Shown here: positions 1 to 7,852 of the stretch, one piece after another
How positions within the stretch are numbered: the first letter of the stretch is position 1
Layout: each line of letters begins with the position of its first letter
Origin: an uncultured Eubacteriales bacterium
GTDB taxonomy: Bacteria; Bacillota; Clostridia; Oscillospirales; Oscillospiraceae
DNA: 36,651 nt
Assembly: GCA_900544295.1 (NCBI GenBank)
Contig: UQUO01000019.1
Location: forward strand, 1-36,651
Direction of reading: 5' to 3'
Program-made: the position numbers and the translations under genes
The notes under the pieces: generated by a model
What the model saw: the letters and a program-made list of their open reading frames with translations, nothing else
Databases searched by the model: none
Told to the model about the DNA's origin: nothing

Positions 1-7
1 ACCCCAT

Positions 8-115
8 AAGCGTTTTTCTTTGGGGCTCCACCCCGTTTCTTTGGGCAAGACCAAAAAAATGGGGTGGAAACTGCAGCACAAGGTAAAGACAACCAACAGC
101 AAAACGGCGAGTTCC
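8..115 (+). repeat. Left copy of 108-bp terminal inverted repeat
   Basis: This stretch matches the reverse complement of 36544-36651 without gaps and with 6 mismatches by my count (about 94% identity). It contains an internal stem-loop whose arms start TCCACCCC and end GGGGTGGA. No gene lies in it. It looks like a dispersed intergenic repeat, and its place at both ends suggests that the assembly stopped there. Confidence 0.9.
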
Positions 116-168
116 GCAAACGTGTCGTGCGTTTTCGCGTTTTGATTTGCCCCGCGGTCAACGCACGC

Positions 169-201
169 GCGGGACGTCGGGGACGCCGTCCCCTACAGGG
201 C
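169..201 (+). repeat. REP-like element, copy 1
   Basis: A 33-base stretch matches the 34-mer found twice inside the RAYT gene (20731-20764 inverted, 20910-20943 direct) with one mismatch (G for A). The core GGGGACGCCGTCCCC is palindromic, with GACGTC beside it. This is the only copy outside the transposase in the window. Confidence 0.85.
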
Positions 202-357
202 TTAAGCGGCAATGCGCAGAGGCTGCGGGCGGCTTAGGCCGCCCGCAAAGGGGGGACCCCCGGCGAGGGGCCCCCCTTTACCCCCTCCTGCGCTTTGTGA
301 GCATAGGAGCGTTCCGCGCGCTGCGGCGCGCGGCCAGGGCTCCGCCCCTGGACCCCG

Positions 358-381
358 CCCGCTTTTTTGTAAAAAAGCGGG
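358..381. repeat. GCCCCGCTTTT-family hairpin, copy 1
   Basis: Arms of 11 bp (358-368 and 371-381) flank a 2-base loop. Related palindromes occur at 3826-3860, 7009-7035 and 26421-26448, each in the space after a gene end. They look like dispersed 3'-end palindromes that could act as terminators. Confidence 0.7.
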
Positions 382-395
382 GCAAAAAACTTTTA

Positions 396-424
396 TCCCC
401 CGCCGTCCGTGAGGGCGGCGGGGG
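396..424 (-). terminator. Intrinsic terminator of proS
   Basis: Perfect 9-bp GC arms (397-405 and 416-424) with a 10-base loop. On the minus strand they are followed by ATAAAAGTTTTTT. It lies just past the proS stop codon. Confidence 0.8.
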
Positions 425-437
425 ATTTCGCGTGTTC

Positions 438-1877
438 TCAATATGCTACGCCCCAGACTACCATCTTCTTCGCGGCGCGGCCGCAGACGGGGCATGTGTC
501 GCCCAGCTGCTCCTGCTCGAAGGGCATGCAGCGGCTCGAAACACCGGCCAGCTCCTTCATCTTCAGCTCGCAGGCCTCGTCGCCGCACCACATGGTCTTG
601 ATGAAGCCGCCGCCGCGGTTCTCGATGACGTCCTTCACCTCGTCCACCGTGTGGGCGACATAGGTGTGCTCGTCCAGGTTGCGCTTGGCCTTGTCGAAGA
701 GGCCCTGCTGCACGGCTTCCAGCAGCTGCGGCACGGCCGTCTCCAGCTCCGCGAGCGGCACCGTCACCTTCTCGCCGCTGTCGCGCCGCGCGGCGACGCA
801 GACGCCCGCCTCGATGTCCCGCGGGCCGAGCTCCAGGCGCAGGGGCACGCCCTTCATCTCCCACTCCGCAAACTTCCAGCCGGGGGAGTTGTCCGAGAAG
901 TCGCCCTTCACGCGCACGCCCGCCGCCTTCAGCCGCTCCACGACCGCCTCGGCCGCTTCAGTCACGCCCGGCTTGTGCGCCGCGATGGGCAGTACCACGA
1001 CCTGGATGGGCGCGATCTTCGGCGGCAGCACCAGGCCGTTGTTGTCGCCGTGCGTCATGATGAGGCCGCCGATGACGCGCGTGGACATGCCCCAGCTCGT
1101 CTCGTGCGGGTTGCGCAGCTTGTTCTCCTTGTCCGAGAAGGTGATGCCGAAGGCCTTGGCAAAGCCGTCCCCGAAATAGTGGCTCGTGCCGGACTGCAGG
1201 GCCTTGCGGTCGTGCATCATGCACTCTATCGTATACGTGTTCTCCGCGCCGGCGAACTTCTCCTTCTCGGTCTTGTCGCCGCGGATGACCGGCATGGCCA
1301 GCCAGTTCTCGCAGATGTCGGCGTAGATCTCCAGCATGCGGAGCGTCTCCTCGCGGGCCTCTTCCTCGGTGGCGTGGATGGTGTGGCCCTCCTGCCAGAG
1401 GAACTCGCGCCCGCGCAGGAAGGGGCGCGTGGTCTTTTCCCAGCGCAGCACGCTGCACCACTGGTTGTACAGGCAGGGCAGGTCGCGCCAGCTGTGGACG
1501 ACGTGGCTCCAGTGCTCGCAGAACAGCGTCTCAGAGGTCGGGCGGATGCACAGGCGCTCGGGCAGCTCCTCGCTGCCGCCCACCGTGACCCAGGCGCACT
1601 CGGGCGCAAAGCCCTCGACGTGGTCCTTCTCCTTCTGGAGCAGGCTCTCGGGGATGAGCATGGGCATGGAGACGTTCGTGTGGCCCGTGGCCTTGAACTT
1701 CGCGTCCAGCGCCTGCTGGATGTTCTCCCAGATGGCGTAGCCGTAGGGCCGCAGTACGAAAAGGCCCTTGATGCCGGAATAGTCCACCAGCTCCGCCTTC
1801 GTGCAGACGTCCGTGAACCACTGGGCGAAATCGACCTCCATGTCGGTTATCTGTTCGACTTTCTTCTCCTTGGCCAT
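438..1877 (-). CDS. proS: Prolyl-tRNA synthetase, short type 3 (ProS)
   Basis: Charges tRNA-Pro with proline in the cytoplasm, as a class II synthetase. The 479-residue product matches the short ProRS form without the INS editing domain. Visible motifs are RPTSET, the motif-2 stretch [17 protein letters not shown], and GMSTRVIGG. The C-terminal domain has a four-Cys zinc set (CGDEAC, then CMPF and CPVCG) and ends in WGVAY, typical of this form. I chose ATG 1877, which has GGGAGG 11 bases upstream; an in-frame ATG at 1904 has no comparable site. A consensus promoter lies at 1919-1947, giving a leader of only about 35 bases, so there is no room for a T-box. The gene stands alone and diverges from the HAAS gene. 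Confidence 0.96.
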   Translation of the reverse strand: MAKEKKVEQITDMEVDFAQWFTDVCTKAELVDYSGIKGLFVLRPYGYAIWENIQQALDAKFKATGHTNVSMPMLIPESLLQKEKDHVEGFAPECAWVTVGGSEELPERLCIRPTSETLFCEHWSHVVHSWRDLPCLYNQWCSVLRWEKTTRPFLRGREFLWQEGHTIHATEEEAREETLRMLEIYADICENWLAMPVIRGDKTEKEKFAGAENTYTIECMMHDRKALQSGTSHYFGDGFAKAFGITFSDKENKLRNPHETSWGMSTRVIGGLIMTHGDNNGLVLPPKIAPIQVVVLPIAAHKPGVTEAAEAVVERLKAAGVRVKGDFSDNSPGWKFAEWEMKGVPLRLELGPRDIEAGVCVAARRDSGEKVTVPLAELETAVPQLLEAVQQGLFDKAKRNLDEHTYVAHTVDEVKDVIENRGGGFIKTMWCGDEACELKMKELAGVSSRCMPFEQEQLGDTCPVCGRAAKKMVVWGVAY

Positions 1878-1918
1878 ATGTGAAGCATCCTCCCTGCGTA
1901 ACATTTCGCTGAAACCTC

Positions 1919-1947
1919 ATTTTATGTGAAGTTGCGGCGCTTGTCAA
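1919..1947 (-). promoter_or_regulatory. proS promoter
   Basis: TTGACA (1942-1947), a 17-base spacer and TAAAAT (1919-1924), read on the minus strand. It sits back to back with the HAAS-gene promoter at 1971-1999. Confidence 0.85.
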
Positions 1948-1970
1948 GGGCGGGGGCGCGCGTTTTGGCC

Positions 1971-1999
1971 TTGACCGGGCGTGATATAATAAATATAAT
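1971..1999 (+). promoter_or_regulatory. Promoter of HAAS-domain gene
   Basis: TTGACC (1971-1976), 17-base spacer, perfect TATAAT (1994-1999). The predicted transcript starts near 2006. Its leader begins with a small GCGGG/CCCGC hairpin (2009-2023) and reaches a strong ribosome site at 2044. Confidence 0.85.
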
Positions 2000-2043
2000 G
2001 TCTCTGAGCGGGCAAGTCCCGCACCCTTGACGCAGAGTCACTC

Positions 2044-2059
2044 GGAGGTGACTGTTATA
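2044..2059 (+). promoter_or_regulatory. Shine-Dalgarno site pointing to an AUA start
   Basis: GGAGGTGA at 2044-2051 is the only strong ribosome site in the leader. Eight bases after GGAGG comes ATA (2057) in the frame of the downstream protein. The in-frame alternatives are TTG 2027, which has no site, and GTG 2048, which is part of the site itself. Confidence 0.6.
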
Positions 2060-3076
2060 GACAGGCAAAAATACGTTGCGGAGCTGGGGAAGCTCCTTTC
2101 CGGCATGGCGCCCCAGGACAGGGAGGCCGTGCTGCGCGGGATAAACGCGCGCTTTGACGCGGAGGGCGACGACGCGGCGGTCATAGCCAGCCTGGGCAGC
2201 CCGACCTTTGCGGCCGTGACGGTCCTGCGCGGCTACACCCCGCCCGAGGAGGGCGAGCTGGGCTCCCGCTATGAGCCGGAGCCGGAGCCGGCGCAGGAAC
2301 CCGAGGCGGAGCCGGTGCAGGAACACGAACCGGCGGCCGAAGCCGAGCCGGCGCCCGAGGCCGAAGCCGAGCCTGAAGCGCAGGCCGGGCCGGGACCGGA
2401 GCCGCAGGCCGGTCCTGAGCAGGAGGCGGAGCCCGAGAGCCCGCAGGCGCCGGAAGCCGAGGCCCCGCAGGAGCCGGAGGCGGAGGTAGAGGCTGCGCCC
2501 GAACCCGAACCCGCGCCCGAGGCGCAGGCCGAGCCGGAGCCCGAGGCGGAGCCGGAAGCAGAAGCCGAGCCGGAGACGGAGACGGAAGCCGGGGCCGAGG
2601 CGGAACCGGAAGTTGAAGCAGAAGCAGAGGCGGAGGCGGAATACGCGGACACCGCCGCGGACGAGCCCGCGGGGGAGGACGCCGCGCCGGAGCTGCCGCC
2701 CTTCTGGGACGGGCCGCCGGAGCTGCCGAAGCCACCGAAGGCGAAGGTCGTGCTGCTCATCCTCTACATTTTGTTCGGCCTGGTCATCTGCCTGCCGGTT
2801 ACGGTGGCGCTGACGGGGCTGGCGCTGGGCATTTTCGTGCTGGGCGGCGCGGGCATCGGCCTGGGCGCGCTGCTGGCGTCGTTCTGTTTCCTGGGCATGA
2901 ACGTGGTGGCGGACATCCTGCTGCTGGCGGGCGCGGCGCTGGTGGCCGCGGCGCTGGGGCTGCTGCTGCTGTTTTTCGCCGTGTGGTTTTTCCTGCGCGG
3001 CGTCGTGGGCTTTGCGGACCTCATCATCCGCAAGGGGCGCGACTGGTGCTATGAGCACGGGGAGGTGGACGCATGA
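2057..3076 (+). CDS. HAAS-domain (DUF1700-like) membrane protein with acidic linker
   Basis: The N-terminal ~55 residues (KYVAELGKLLSGM, then LGSPTFAA) look like a HAAS domain, a short helical module found in Firmicute membrane proteins often encoded with PadR regulators. Next come about 130 residues made almost only of Glu, Pro and Ala, with some Gln and Gly. The C-terminal ~100 residues hold about three membrane helices and a short charged tail. No PadR gene is nearby. The start is taken as ATA 2057 because of its ribosome site (339 residues); if TTG 2027 were used the product would have 349. The stop overlaps the ATG of the next gene (ATGA), so the two are probably translated together. The function is unknown; a membrane-linked signalling or scaffold role is a guess. 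Confidence 0.8.
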   Translation: MDRQKYVAELGKLLSGMAPQDREAVLRGINARFDAEGDDAAVIASLGSPTFAAVTVLRGYTPPEEGELGSRYEPEPEPAQEPEAEPVQEHEPAAEAEPAPEAEAEPEAQAGPGPEPQAGPEQEAEPESPQAPEAEAPQEPEAEVEAAPEPEPAPEAQAEPEPEAEPEAEAEPETETEAGAEAEPEVEAEAEAEAEYADTAADEPAGEDAAPELPPFWDGPPELPKPPKAKVVLLILYILFGLVICLPVTVALTGLALGIFVLGGAGIGLGALLASFCFLGMNVVADILLLAGAALVAAALGLLLLFFAVWFFLRGVVGFADLIIRKGRDWCYEHGEVDA

Positions 3077-3276
3077 AACGCGCATGGGGCATAGTTTTGA
3101 GCGTGGTCCTGGCGCTTGCGGGCCTGGGCGTCGTGGTATTTGCGCTTGGGCTCATCATGGACGCGGACCTGGTGCGCATAGCGGACACGGTGTTTGCCAA
3201 TTACGACCTTGCTAAGGTCATCACGGCGGCGCGGGAGGCCCTGCACGGGCTGACGGGCATACTGCCGTTTTGTTGA
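3073..3276 (+). CDS. Small single-pass membrane protein
   Basis: A 67-residue product with one hydrophobic helix near the N terminus (about residues 5-28) and a short amphipathic remainder. Its ATG overlaps the stop of the HAAS gene by four bases, and GGGGAGGTGG lies just upstream, so it is probably a real, co-translated partner. I do not recognise the family. Confidence 0.7.
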   Translation: MKRAWGIVLSVVLALAGLGVVVFALGLIMDADLVRIADTVFANYDLAKVITAAREALHGLTGILPFC

Positions 3277-3291
3277 GTTGGAGGCGTTTTT

Positions 3292-3801
3292 TTGAAGAAG
3301 AGGGTAGTCAGGAAGCACAACAACAGCGGCAACTGCTTTGTGTGCGGTATAAACAACCCCTACGGCCTGCACAGCCGTTTTTACGAGCTGGAGGACGGCA
3401 CGATGTCGGCGCTCGTGACGGCGAGCCCGGAGCATCAGAGCTATCCGCAGCGGGTACACGGCGGGGTGATCACGGCCCTGCTGGACGAGACGCTGGGGCG
3501 GGCCATAAACATAGCGGAGCCGGAGACCTGGGCGGTGACCGGGGACATCAGCGTTCGTTTCAAAAAACCGGTGCCGTATGGCGAGCCGCTGCTGGTGACG
3601 GGGCGGATAACGCGCAACACGCGGCTCATTTTCAACGCGGAGGGCGGGCTGTACCTGTCTGACGGCACGCTCGCGGCGACGGCGCAGGCGCGCTACATGA
3701 AGCAGCCCCTGGACGTCATCGGCGACCTGGAGAAGAACGGCGACATCTGGCTGAGGATAGACGAACCCGACGACCCGTCGGAGATAGACATCCCCGACTG
3801 A
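3292..3801 (+). CDS. PaaI/YigI-type hotdog-fold thioesterase
   Basis: A 169-residue protein with the hotdog-thioesterase helix motif HGGVITALLDETLG at about residues 56-69, followed by strands typical of acyl-CoA thioesterases. An N-terminal CFVCGINNPYGL segment is also common in this group. It probably hydrolyses acyl-CoA thioesters; the substrate cannot be told. The start is TTG 3292, set by GGAGG 7 bases upstream; no ATG fits. It follows the small membrane protein by 15 bases and is probably in the same transcript. Confidence 0.85.
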   Translation: MKKRVVRKHNNSGNCFVCGINNPYGLHSRFYELEDGTMSALVTASPEHQSYPQRVHGGVITALLDETLGRAINIAEPETWAVTGDISVRFKKPVPYGEPLLVTGRITRNTRLIFNAEGGLYLSDGTLAATAQARYMKQPLDVIGDLEKNGDIWLRIDEPDDPSEIDIPD

Positions 3802-3825
3802 CGCGCCGCACCCAAATGTAAAAAG

Positions 3826-3860
3826 CAATGCCCCGCTTTTGTACAAAAAGCGGGGCATTG
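3826..3860. terminator. Hairpin between convergent genes (GCCCCGCTTTT family, copy 2)
   Basis: Arms of 15 bp (3826-3840 and 3846-3860) meet around TGTACA. On the minus strand the stem is followed by CTTTTTAC, so it suits termination of the cofactor-binding protein gene, and probably also of the thioesterase unit from the other side. Confidence 0.75.
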
Positions 3861-3888
3861 ACTGTTATTCGCGGGTATGGGACGGGGC

Positions 3889-4278
3889 TCATTCGTGGCA
3901 GCAGCCGCCGCCTTCGCCGTGGCAGCAGCTGTGGCCTTCCTCGTGCCGGCGGCAGTTCGGGTTCGGGTCGTGGGCCAGGACGCCGCGCAGCAGGGCCTCC
4001 ACCGCGTAGTCCGCAAGGCCCGTGATGCCGCCGTAGACCTGGATGCCGGCCGCGTCCAGCGCCTGCACCGCGCCGGAGCCTATGCCCCCGCAGATGAGCG
4101 TCTGTACGCCCAGGCCGGCAAGAAAGGCCGCCAGAGCCTCGTGCCCCGCGCCTGCCGTGTCCACAAGCTCGCTCGACACGACCTCGCCGTTTTCTATCTC
4201 GTAGAGCTTGAAGCGCTCCGTGTGGCCGAAGTGCTGGAAGATCATCTCTTCCTCGTCATATGCAACAGCTACCTTCAT
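3889..4278 (-). CDS. Dinitrogenase iron-molybdenum cofactor-binding family protein (NifX/NifB-C-like)
   Basis: The 129-residue protein starts MKVAVAYDEEE and contains HFGHTERF and LICGGIGSGA, the landmarks of the NifX/NifY/VnfX fold. The C-terminal tail has a dense His/Cys cluster (HSCCH, then CCHE), suggesting metal or iron-sulfur cofactor binding. No nitrogenase genes are in the window. Such stand-alone proteins are common in anaerobes and are thought to handle Fe-S or molybdenum-type clusters; the role here is unproven. ATG 4278 is preceded by AAAGGAGG. It has its own promoter (4308-4336) and a terminator at 3826-3860. Confidence 0.88.
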   Translation of the reverse strand: MKVAVAYDEEEMIFQHFGHTERFKLYEIENGEVVSSELVDTAGAGHEALAAFLAGLGVQTLICGGIGSGAVQALDAAGIQVYGGITGLADYAVEALLRGVLAHDPNPNCRRHEEGHSCCHGEGGGCCHE

Positions 4279-4307
4279 GGCTGCCTCCTTTGTGGTTAGT
4301 CTTATTA

Positions 4308-4336
4308 AATGTAATACGCTTTTCCATTTTCGTCAA
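4308..4336 (-). promoter_or_regulatory. Promoter of NifX-like gene
   Basis: TTGACG (4331-4336), 17-base spacer, TACATT (4308-4313) on the minus strand, about 30 bases upstream of the start codon. Confidence 0.7.
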
Positions 4337-4348
4337 GGACAAAATCAC

Positions 4349-4377
4349 GTGACAGGCCGCCGGGCCGGGTGTATAAT
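4349..4377 (+). promoter_or_regulatory. Promoter of mscS-type gene
   Basis: GTGACA (4349-4354), 17-base spacer, perfect TATAAT (4372-4377). The start codon at 4408 follows AAAGGAGG. Confidence 0.75.
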
Positions 4378-4407
4378 GGGTTAGCTTTTTGGAAAGGAGG
4401 CCCCACC

Positions 4408-5259
4408 ATGCCGGACATAAGCGAGCTGCTTACTATAGAGACAGAGCAGTTCTCCGTGCAGAAGCTGCTGGAAACCGAAATAGGCGGCTTTTCGCTCGGC
4501 AACCTGCTGGCCGCGGCCGTCATCCTGCTCATCTCCCTCGTCGTCATCAAGCTGCTCACCAAGGCCGTCCGCCGCGCCCTTGAGCGCTCCAAGCTCGAGC
4601 GCGCCATACGCAGCTTCATCCTTTCCTGCGTGCGGGTGCTGCTCTGGGTGCTCGTCGCGCTCATAATAGCGGACAAGCTCAGCATACCCTCGGCCTCGCT
4701 CGTGGCCGTGCTCTCCGTGGCGGGCCTGGCCTTCTCGCTCTCGCTGCAGAACACGCTCTCGAACGTCTTTGCCGGCTTCACGCTGCTCATGACGCGGCCC
4801 TTCTCCTCCGGCGACTTCGTCGAGCTGGGCGCGACGACGGGTACGGTCATCTCCTCCGGCCTCTTTTACGTCACCCTCGTCACCGCGGACAGGAAGGAGA
4901 TACACATCCCCAACAGCGACGTGGCCGCCTCCCGCATCACGAACTACAGCACCGAGCCCACCCGCCGCGTGGACCTCGCCTTCGGCCTCGAATACAGCTG
5001 CGACGCCGAGTCCGTGCGCCGGGCCCTGCTCGACGCCGCCGCGGCCGACGCGCGCGTCCTCACCGAGCCCGCGCCCAGCGTCGTCGTCAGCGCCTACAAG
5101 GCCAGCAGCGTCGAATACAGCCTGCGCGCCTGGGCCGCCACGCAGGACTACTGGGACGTCTACTTCGCCCTCAACGAAAACTGCCGCACCGCGCTGGAAA
5201 AGGCCGGGCTCTCCATGGCCTTCGACCGGCTCGACGTCAGGATACTCGACAACAAATAA
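4408..5259 (+). CDS. Small-conductance mechanosensitive channel (MscS family)
   Basis: A 283-residue inner-membrane protein. About 25 N-terminal residues are followed by three hydrophobic helices; the pore helix region reads SVAGLAFSLSLQNTLSNVFAG, the usual MscS TM3 signature. A beta domain follows (PFSSGDFVEL, then IPNSDV), and then the alpha/beta C-terminal domain. The family releases solutes on sudden osmotic downshift. ATG 4408 is set by AAAGGAGG 7 bases upstream; an ATG at 4369 overlaps the promoter -10 box. The CoA-disulfide reductase gene follows after 28 bases, so the two may be co-transcribed. Confidence 0.93.
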   Translation: MPDISELLTIETEQFSVQKLLETEIGGFSLGNLLAAAVILLISLVVIKLLTKAVRRALERSKLERAIRSFILSCVRVLLWVLVALIIADKLSIPSASLVAVLSVAGLAFSLSLQNTLSNVFAGFTLLMTRPFSSGDFVELGATTGTVISSGLFYVTLVTADRKEIHIPNSDVAASRITNYSTEPTRRVDLAFGLEYSCDAESVRRALLDAAAADARVLTEPAPSVVVSAYKASSVEYSLRAWAATQDYWDVYFALNENCRTALEKAGLSMAFDRLDVRILDNK

Positions 5260-5287
5260 CAGCCCACTTTTAAGGAGGACGGCACAT

Positions 5288-6979
5288 ATGAGCAAGATAG
5301 TCATAATAGGCGGCGTCGCTGGCGGCGCCACCGCGGCGGCAAGGCTCCGCAGGCTGGACGAGCAGGCGGAGATAGTCGTCATCGAGCGCACGGGCTTCGT
5401 CAGCTACGCCAACTGCGGCCTGCCCTACTACGTCGGCGGCGTCATCGAGGACAGGGAGGACCTCACGCTCCAGTCTCCTGAGAGCTTCTTCTCCCGCTTC
5501 AACATCGACGTGCGCGTCTCAAGCGAGGTCACGGCCATAGACAGGGAGCACAAGACCGTCACGGTGTTCAGCCACGGCGAGGGCCGCGAGTACGTGGAGA
5601 GCTACGACAAGCTCATCCTCTCGCCCGGCGCGAAGGCGATGATACCGAACACGCCCGGCGTTTATTCCGAGCGGGTGCTGACCCTGCGCACGGTGGAGGA
5701 CGCGCTGAGGATGCGCGAGCTCGTCGAGACGGAGCGCCCGGAGCGGGCCGTCGTCGTGGGCGGCGGCTTCATCGGGCTTGAGACGGCGGAGAACCTCATG
5801 GAAGCGGGCGTCAAGGTGACGCTGCTGCAGCGCAGCGAGCAGGTGCTGCCGCCGCTGGACTGGGACATGGCCTGCGAGCTGCACGCCCATCTGCGCGAGA
5901 AGGGCCTCGATCTGCGCTTCAAGCACGCGGTGGAGAGCTATGAGGAGACGGAAGACGGCATCATCGTCCACGTGAAGGACCGCGAGAGCATAAAGTGCGG
6001 CTTTGTCGTGCTGGCGGTCGGCGTCGTGCCGGAGTCGGAGCTGGCGAAGGCGGCGGGGCTGGAGCTGGGGCTGAAGGGCTCCATCAAGGTCGATAGCCAC
6101 ATGCGCACCTCGGACCCGGACATCTACGCCGTGGGCGACGCGGTGGAGGTCGTGAACCCCGTGACGGGCGCGCCCGCGCTGGTGGCCCTGGCCGGCCCGG
6201 CGAACAAGCAGGGCCGCATCGCCGCGGACAACATCTGCGGCATAGCCTCGGAGTACAAGGGCACGCAGGGCTCGACGGTCATCAAGGTCTTCGACATGAC
6301 GGCTGCGGTGACGGGCCTGAACGAGAAGGCCGCCAAGGCCGCGGGCCTCAGCTATTCGAAGGTCCTGGGCTACTCGGCCAGCCACGCGGGCTACTACCCC
6401 GGCGGGCGGAACATGAGCATAAAGACGCTCTTCGACCCGGACACGGGCCGCATCCTGGGCGCGCAGATAGTGGGCTTCGACGGCGTGGACAAGCGGATAG
6501 ACGTCCTGGCGGCGGCCATCCGCGCGGGCCTCACGGCGGAGGACCTCTGCGAGCTGGAGCTGGCCTACGCGCCGCCCTACTCCTCTGCGAAGGACCCGGT
6601 GAACATGGCGGGCTTCATGATCCAGAACGTGATGAACGGCATCGTGAAGCAGCACTTCCCGGAGGATGTGCCGGAGCTGCCGAGGGACGGGAGCGTGACG
6701 CTCCTGGACGTGCGGACGGCGCGCGAGTTTGCGGGCGGCTGCATAGAGGGCGCGGTGAACATCCCGCTGCACGAGCTGCGCGCGCGCCTGGGCGAGCTGG
6801 ATAAGTCGAAGCCGGTGTACGTGAACTGCTTCTCCGGCATGCGCAGCTACATAGCCTGCCGCATCCTGACTGGCCACGGCTTTGACTGCTCGAACCTCGC
6901 CGGCGGCTGGCGTTTCTACCAGCTTGTGACCCGCGAAAAGGCCGACAACGAGCACTATCCCTGCGGCGAGCGGAAGTAA
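5288..6979 (+). CDS. CoA-disulfide reductase / rhodanese fusion (CoADR-RHD type)
   Basis: A 563-residue NAD(P)H- and FAD-dependent oxidoreductase. The N terminus has the FAD fold GGVAGGATAAARLRR and the single active-site cysteine C43 in SYANCGLPYY, as in CoA-disulfide reductases. A second GGGFIGLE dinucleotide site and the FAD motif YAVGDA follow. The last ~100 residues form a rhodanese domain with active-site Cys in VNCFSGMRS. This fusion class reduces CoA disulfides, persulfides or polysulfides and helps sulfur and redox balance in anaerobes; the exact substrate is open. ATG 5288 has TAAGGAGG upstream. It follows the MscS gene closely and ends before a strong terminator (7066-7093). Confidence 0.93.
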   Translation: MSKIVIIGGVAGGATAAARLRRLDEQAEIVVIERTGFVSYANCGLPYYVGGVIEDREDLTLQSPESFFSRFNIDVRVSSEVTAIDREHKTVTVFSHGEGREYVESYDKLILSPGAKAMIPNTPGVYSERVLTLRTVEDALRMRELVETERPERAVVVGGGFIGLETAENLMEAGVKVTLLQRSEQVLPPLDWDMACELHAHLREKGLDLRFKHAVESYEETEDGIIVHVKDRESIKCGFVVLAVGVVPESELAKAAGLELGLKGSIKVDSHMRTSDPDIYAVGDAVEVVNPVTGAPALVALAGPANKQGRIAADNICGIASEYKGTQGSTVIKVFDMTAAVTGLNEKAAKAAGLSYSKVLGYSASHAGYYPGGRNMSIKTLFDPDTGRILGAQIVGFDGVDKRIDVLAAAIRAGLTAEDLCELELAYAPPYSSAKDPVNMAGFMIQNVMNGIVKQHFPEDVPELPRDGSVTLLDVRTAREFAGGCIEGAVNIPLHELRARLGELDKSKPVYVNCFSGMRSYIACRILTGHGFDCSNLAGGWRFYQLVTREKADNEHYPCGERK

Positions 6980-7008
6980 GCGGCCCGCGCGAATAACAGC
7001 ACATCGCC

Positions 7009-7035
7009 CCGCTTTTTGCACAAAAAGCGTGCGGG
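7009..7035. repeat. GCCCCGCTTTT-family hairpin, copy 3 (imperfect)
   Basis: GCTTTTTG (7011-7018) pairs with CAAAAAGC (7021-7028), with outer CCCC/GGGG separated by an extra GTGC. It is a degenerate member of the palindrome family seen at 358, 3826 and 26421. Confidence 0.55.
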
Positions 7036-7065
7036 GTCCATCCCCCGGCGGCCTCACGCTGAAAT

Positions 7066-7093
7066 AAAAAACGCCCCCATCGGGGGCGTTTTT
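7066..7093. terminator. Bidirectional intrinsic terminator between CoADR and gntR
   Basis: ACGCCCCC (7071-7078), a 3-base loop and GGGGGCGT (7082-7089), flanked by A5 on the left and a T run on the right. It serves the rightward CoADR unit and the leftward gntR gene. Confidence 0.9.
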
Positions 7094-7127
7094 CAATATT
7101 CCTGCGGCGCGGCCGCACGCCGCCTGA

Positions 7128-7835
7128 TCACAGGCTCACGTTTTCGAGATAGTGGTCGAACAATGCGTTCATGTAGTTCGCCGCGTCTTCGCCGCGGCCG
7201 GCGTCGATGAGCTCTATTATATGCAAACCCTGCTCGTACAGCGCCTTCTCGCCCCAGAACCGCGCGGAGGATTCCCACAGCACGCTGCCTACGCCCCGGA
7301 AGGCGTTCATGATCAGCGGGAACAGCTGGTTGCCCGAGAGCGTGCAGATCTTGTAGTGGAAGCGCGCCAGCGCCGCCGCTACCTCCGCCGTCGAGGGCGA
7401 GAGCAGGCTCGCCGCCTCAAACTCCGCCATCATCCCCCGCAGCTCCTCCATGTCCGCGTCGCTGTGGCGCCGGCCCAGGCGGATCAGCGCCCCGCCCTCT
7501 ATCGCGCTGCGCAGCTCCACTATCGACACCACCATCTGCCGGTCCAGCTTGCCGCCGTTATAGCGCAGGATAGCGTTCAGCGTCTCCAGATTCCCCGTCT
7601 CCGCAAAGTCCGCCACCACCGTGCCGCGCCGCGGCGTCACCTCTATAAAGCCCATCCGCGCCAGGTCCTCCAGGCCCAGGTGCACGATGGTCTTGCTTAT
7701 CTTCATCTGCTCCGCCAGGTCCCGCTCCGAGGGCAGACGGTCCCCGGGCTTAAGCGCGCCCGAGAAGATCATCCCCTCTATCCGCTCGATGAACAGCTCC
7801 TTTATCGTCGGCGCTACGATTTGTCCAAACTCCAT
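7128..7835 (-). CDS. GntR-family transcription regulator, FadR subfamily
   Basis: A 235-residue DNA-binding regulator. The N-terminal winged helix-turn-helix has the GntR signature (KPGDRLPSERDLAEQM, then ISKTIVHLGLEDLARMGFIE). The all-helical C-terminal FCD domain (about residues 90-230) normally binds a small organic acid through metal-coordinating residues. The ligand cannot be told. ATG 7835 has a GGGGGG stretch 7 bases upstream. Its promoter carries a perfect TGGT-N3-ACCA palindrome over the transcription start (7853-7863), so it very probably represses itself. Likely further targets are not obvious, although a near-match lies at 8279-8289. Confidence 0.93.
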   Translation of the reverse strand: MEFGQIVAPTIKELFIERIEGMIFSGALKPGDRLPSERDLAEQMKISKTIVHLGLEDLARMGFIEVTPRRGTVVADFAETGNLETLNAILRYNGGKLDRQMVVSIVELRSAIEGGALIRLGRRHSDADMEELRGMMAEFEAASLLSPSTAEVAAALARFHYKICTLSGNQLFPLIMNAFRGVGSVLWESSARFWGEKALYEQGLHIIELIDAGRGEDAANYMNALFDHYLENVSL

Positions 7836-7852
7836 ATCAAGGCCCCCCGTAG

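Larger units (their letters stand above)
116..437. other. Gene-free repeat-rich region downstream of proS
   Basis: I see no credible gene here. It holds one REP-like element (169-201), several GC-rich palindromes (for example 226-243), a hairpin of the GCCCCGCTTTT family (358-381) and the proS terminator (397-424). The open frames across it are low-complexity or antisense and lack ribosome binding sites. Confidence 0.7.

Noticed and set aside
1878..2026. T-box riboswitch before proS, and likewise before ileS (31285-31372)
   Set aside because: Both genes have consensus promoters that leave leaders of only about 25-35 bases, and no AGGGTGG-type T-box sequence was found.
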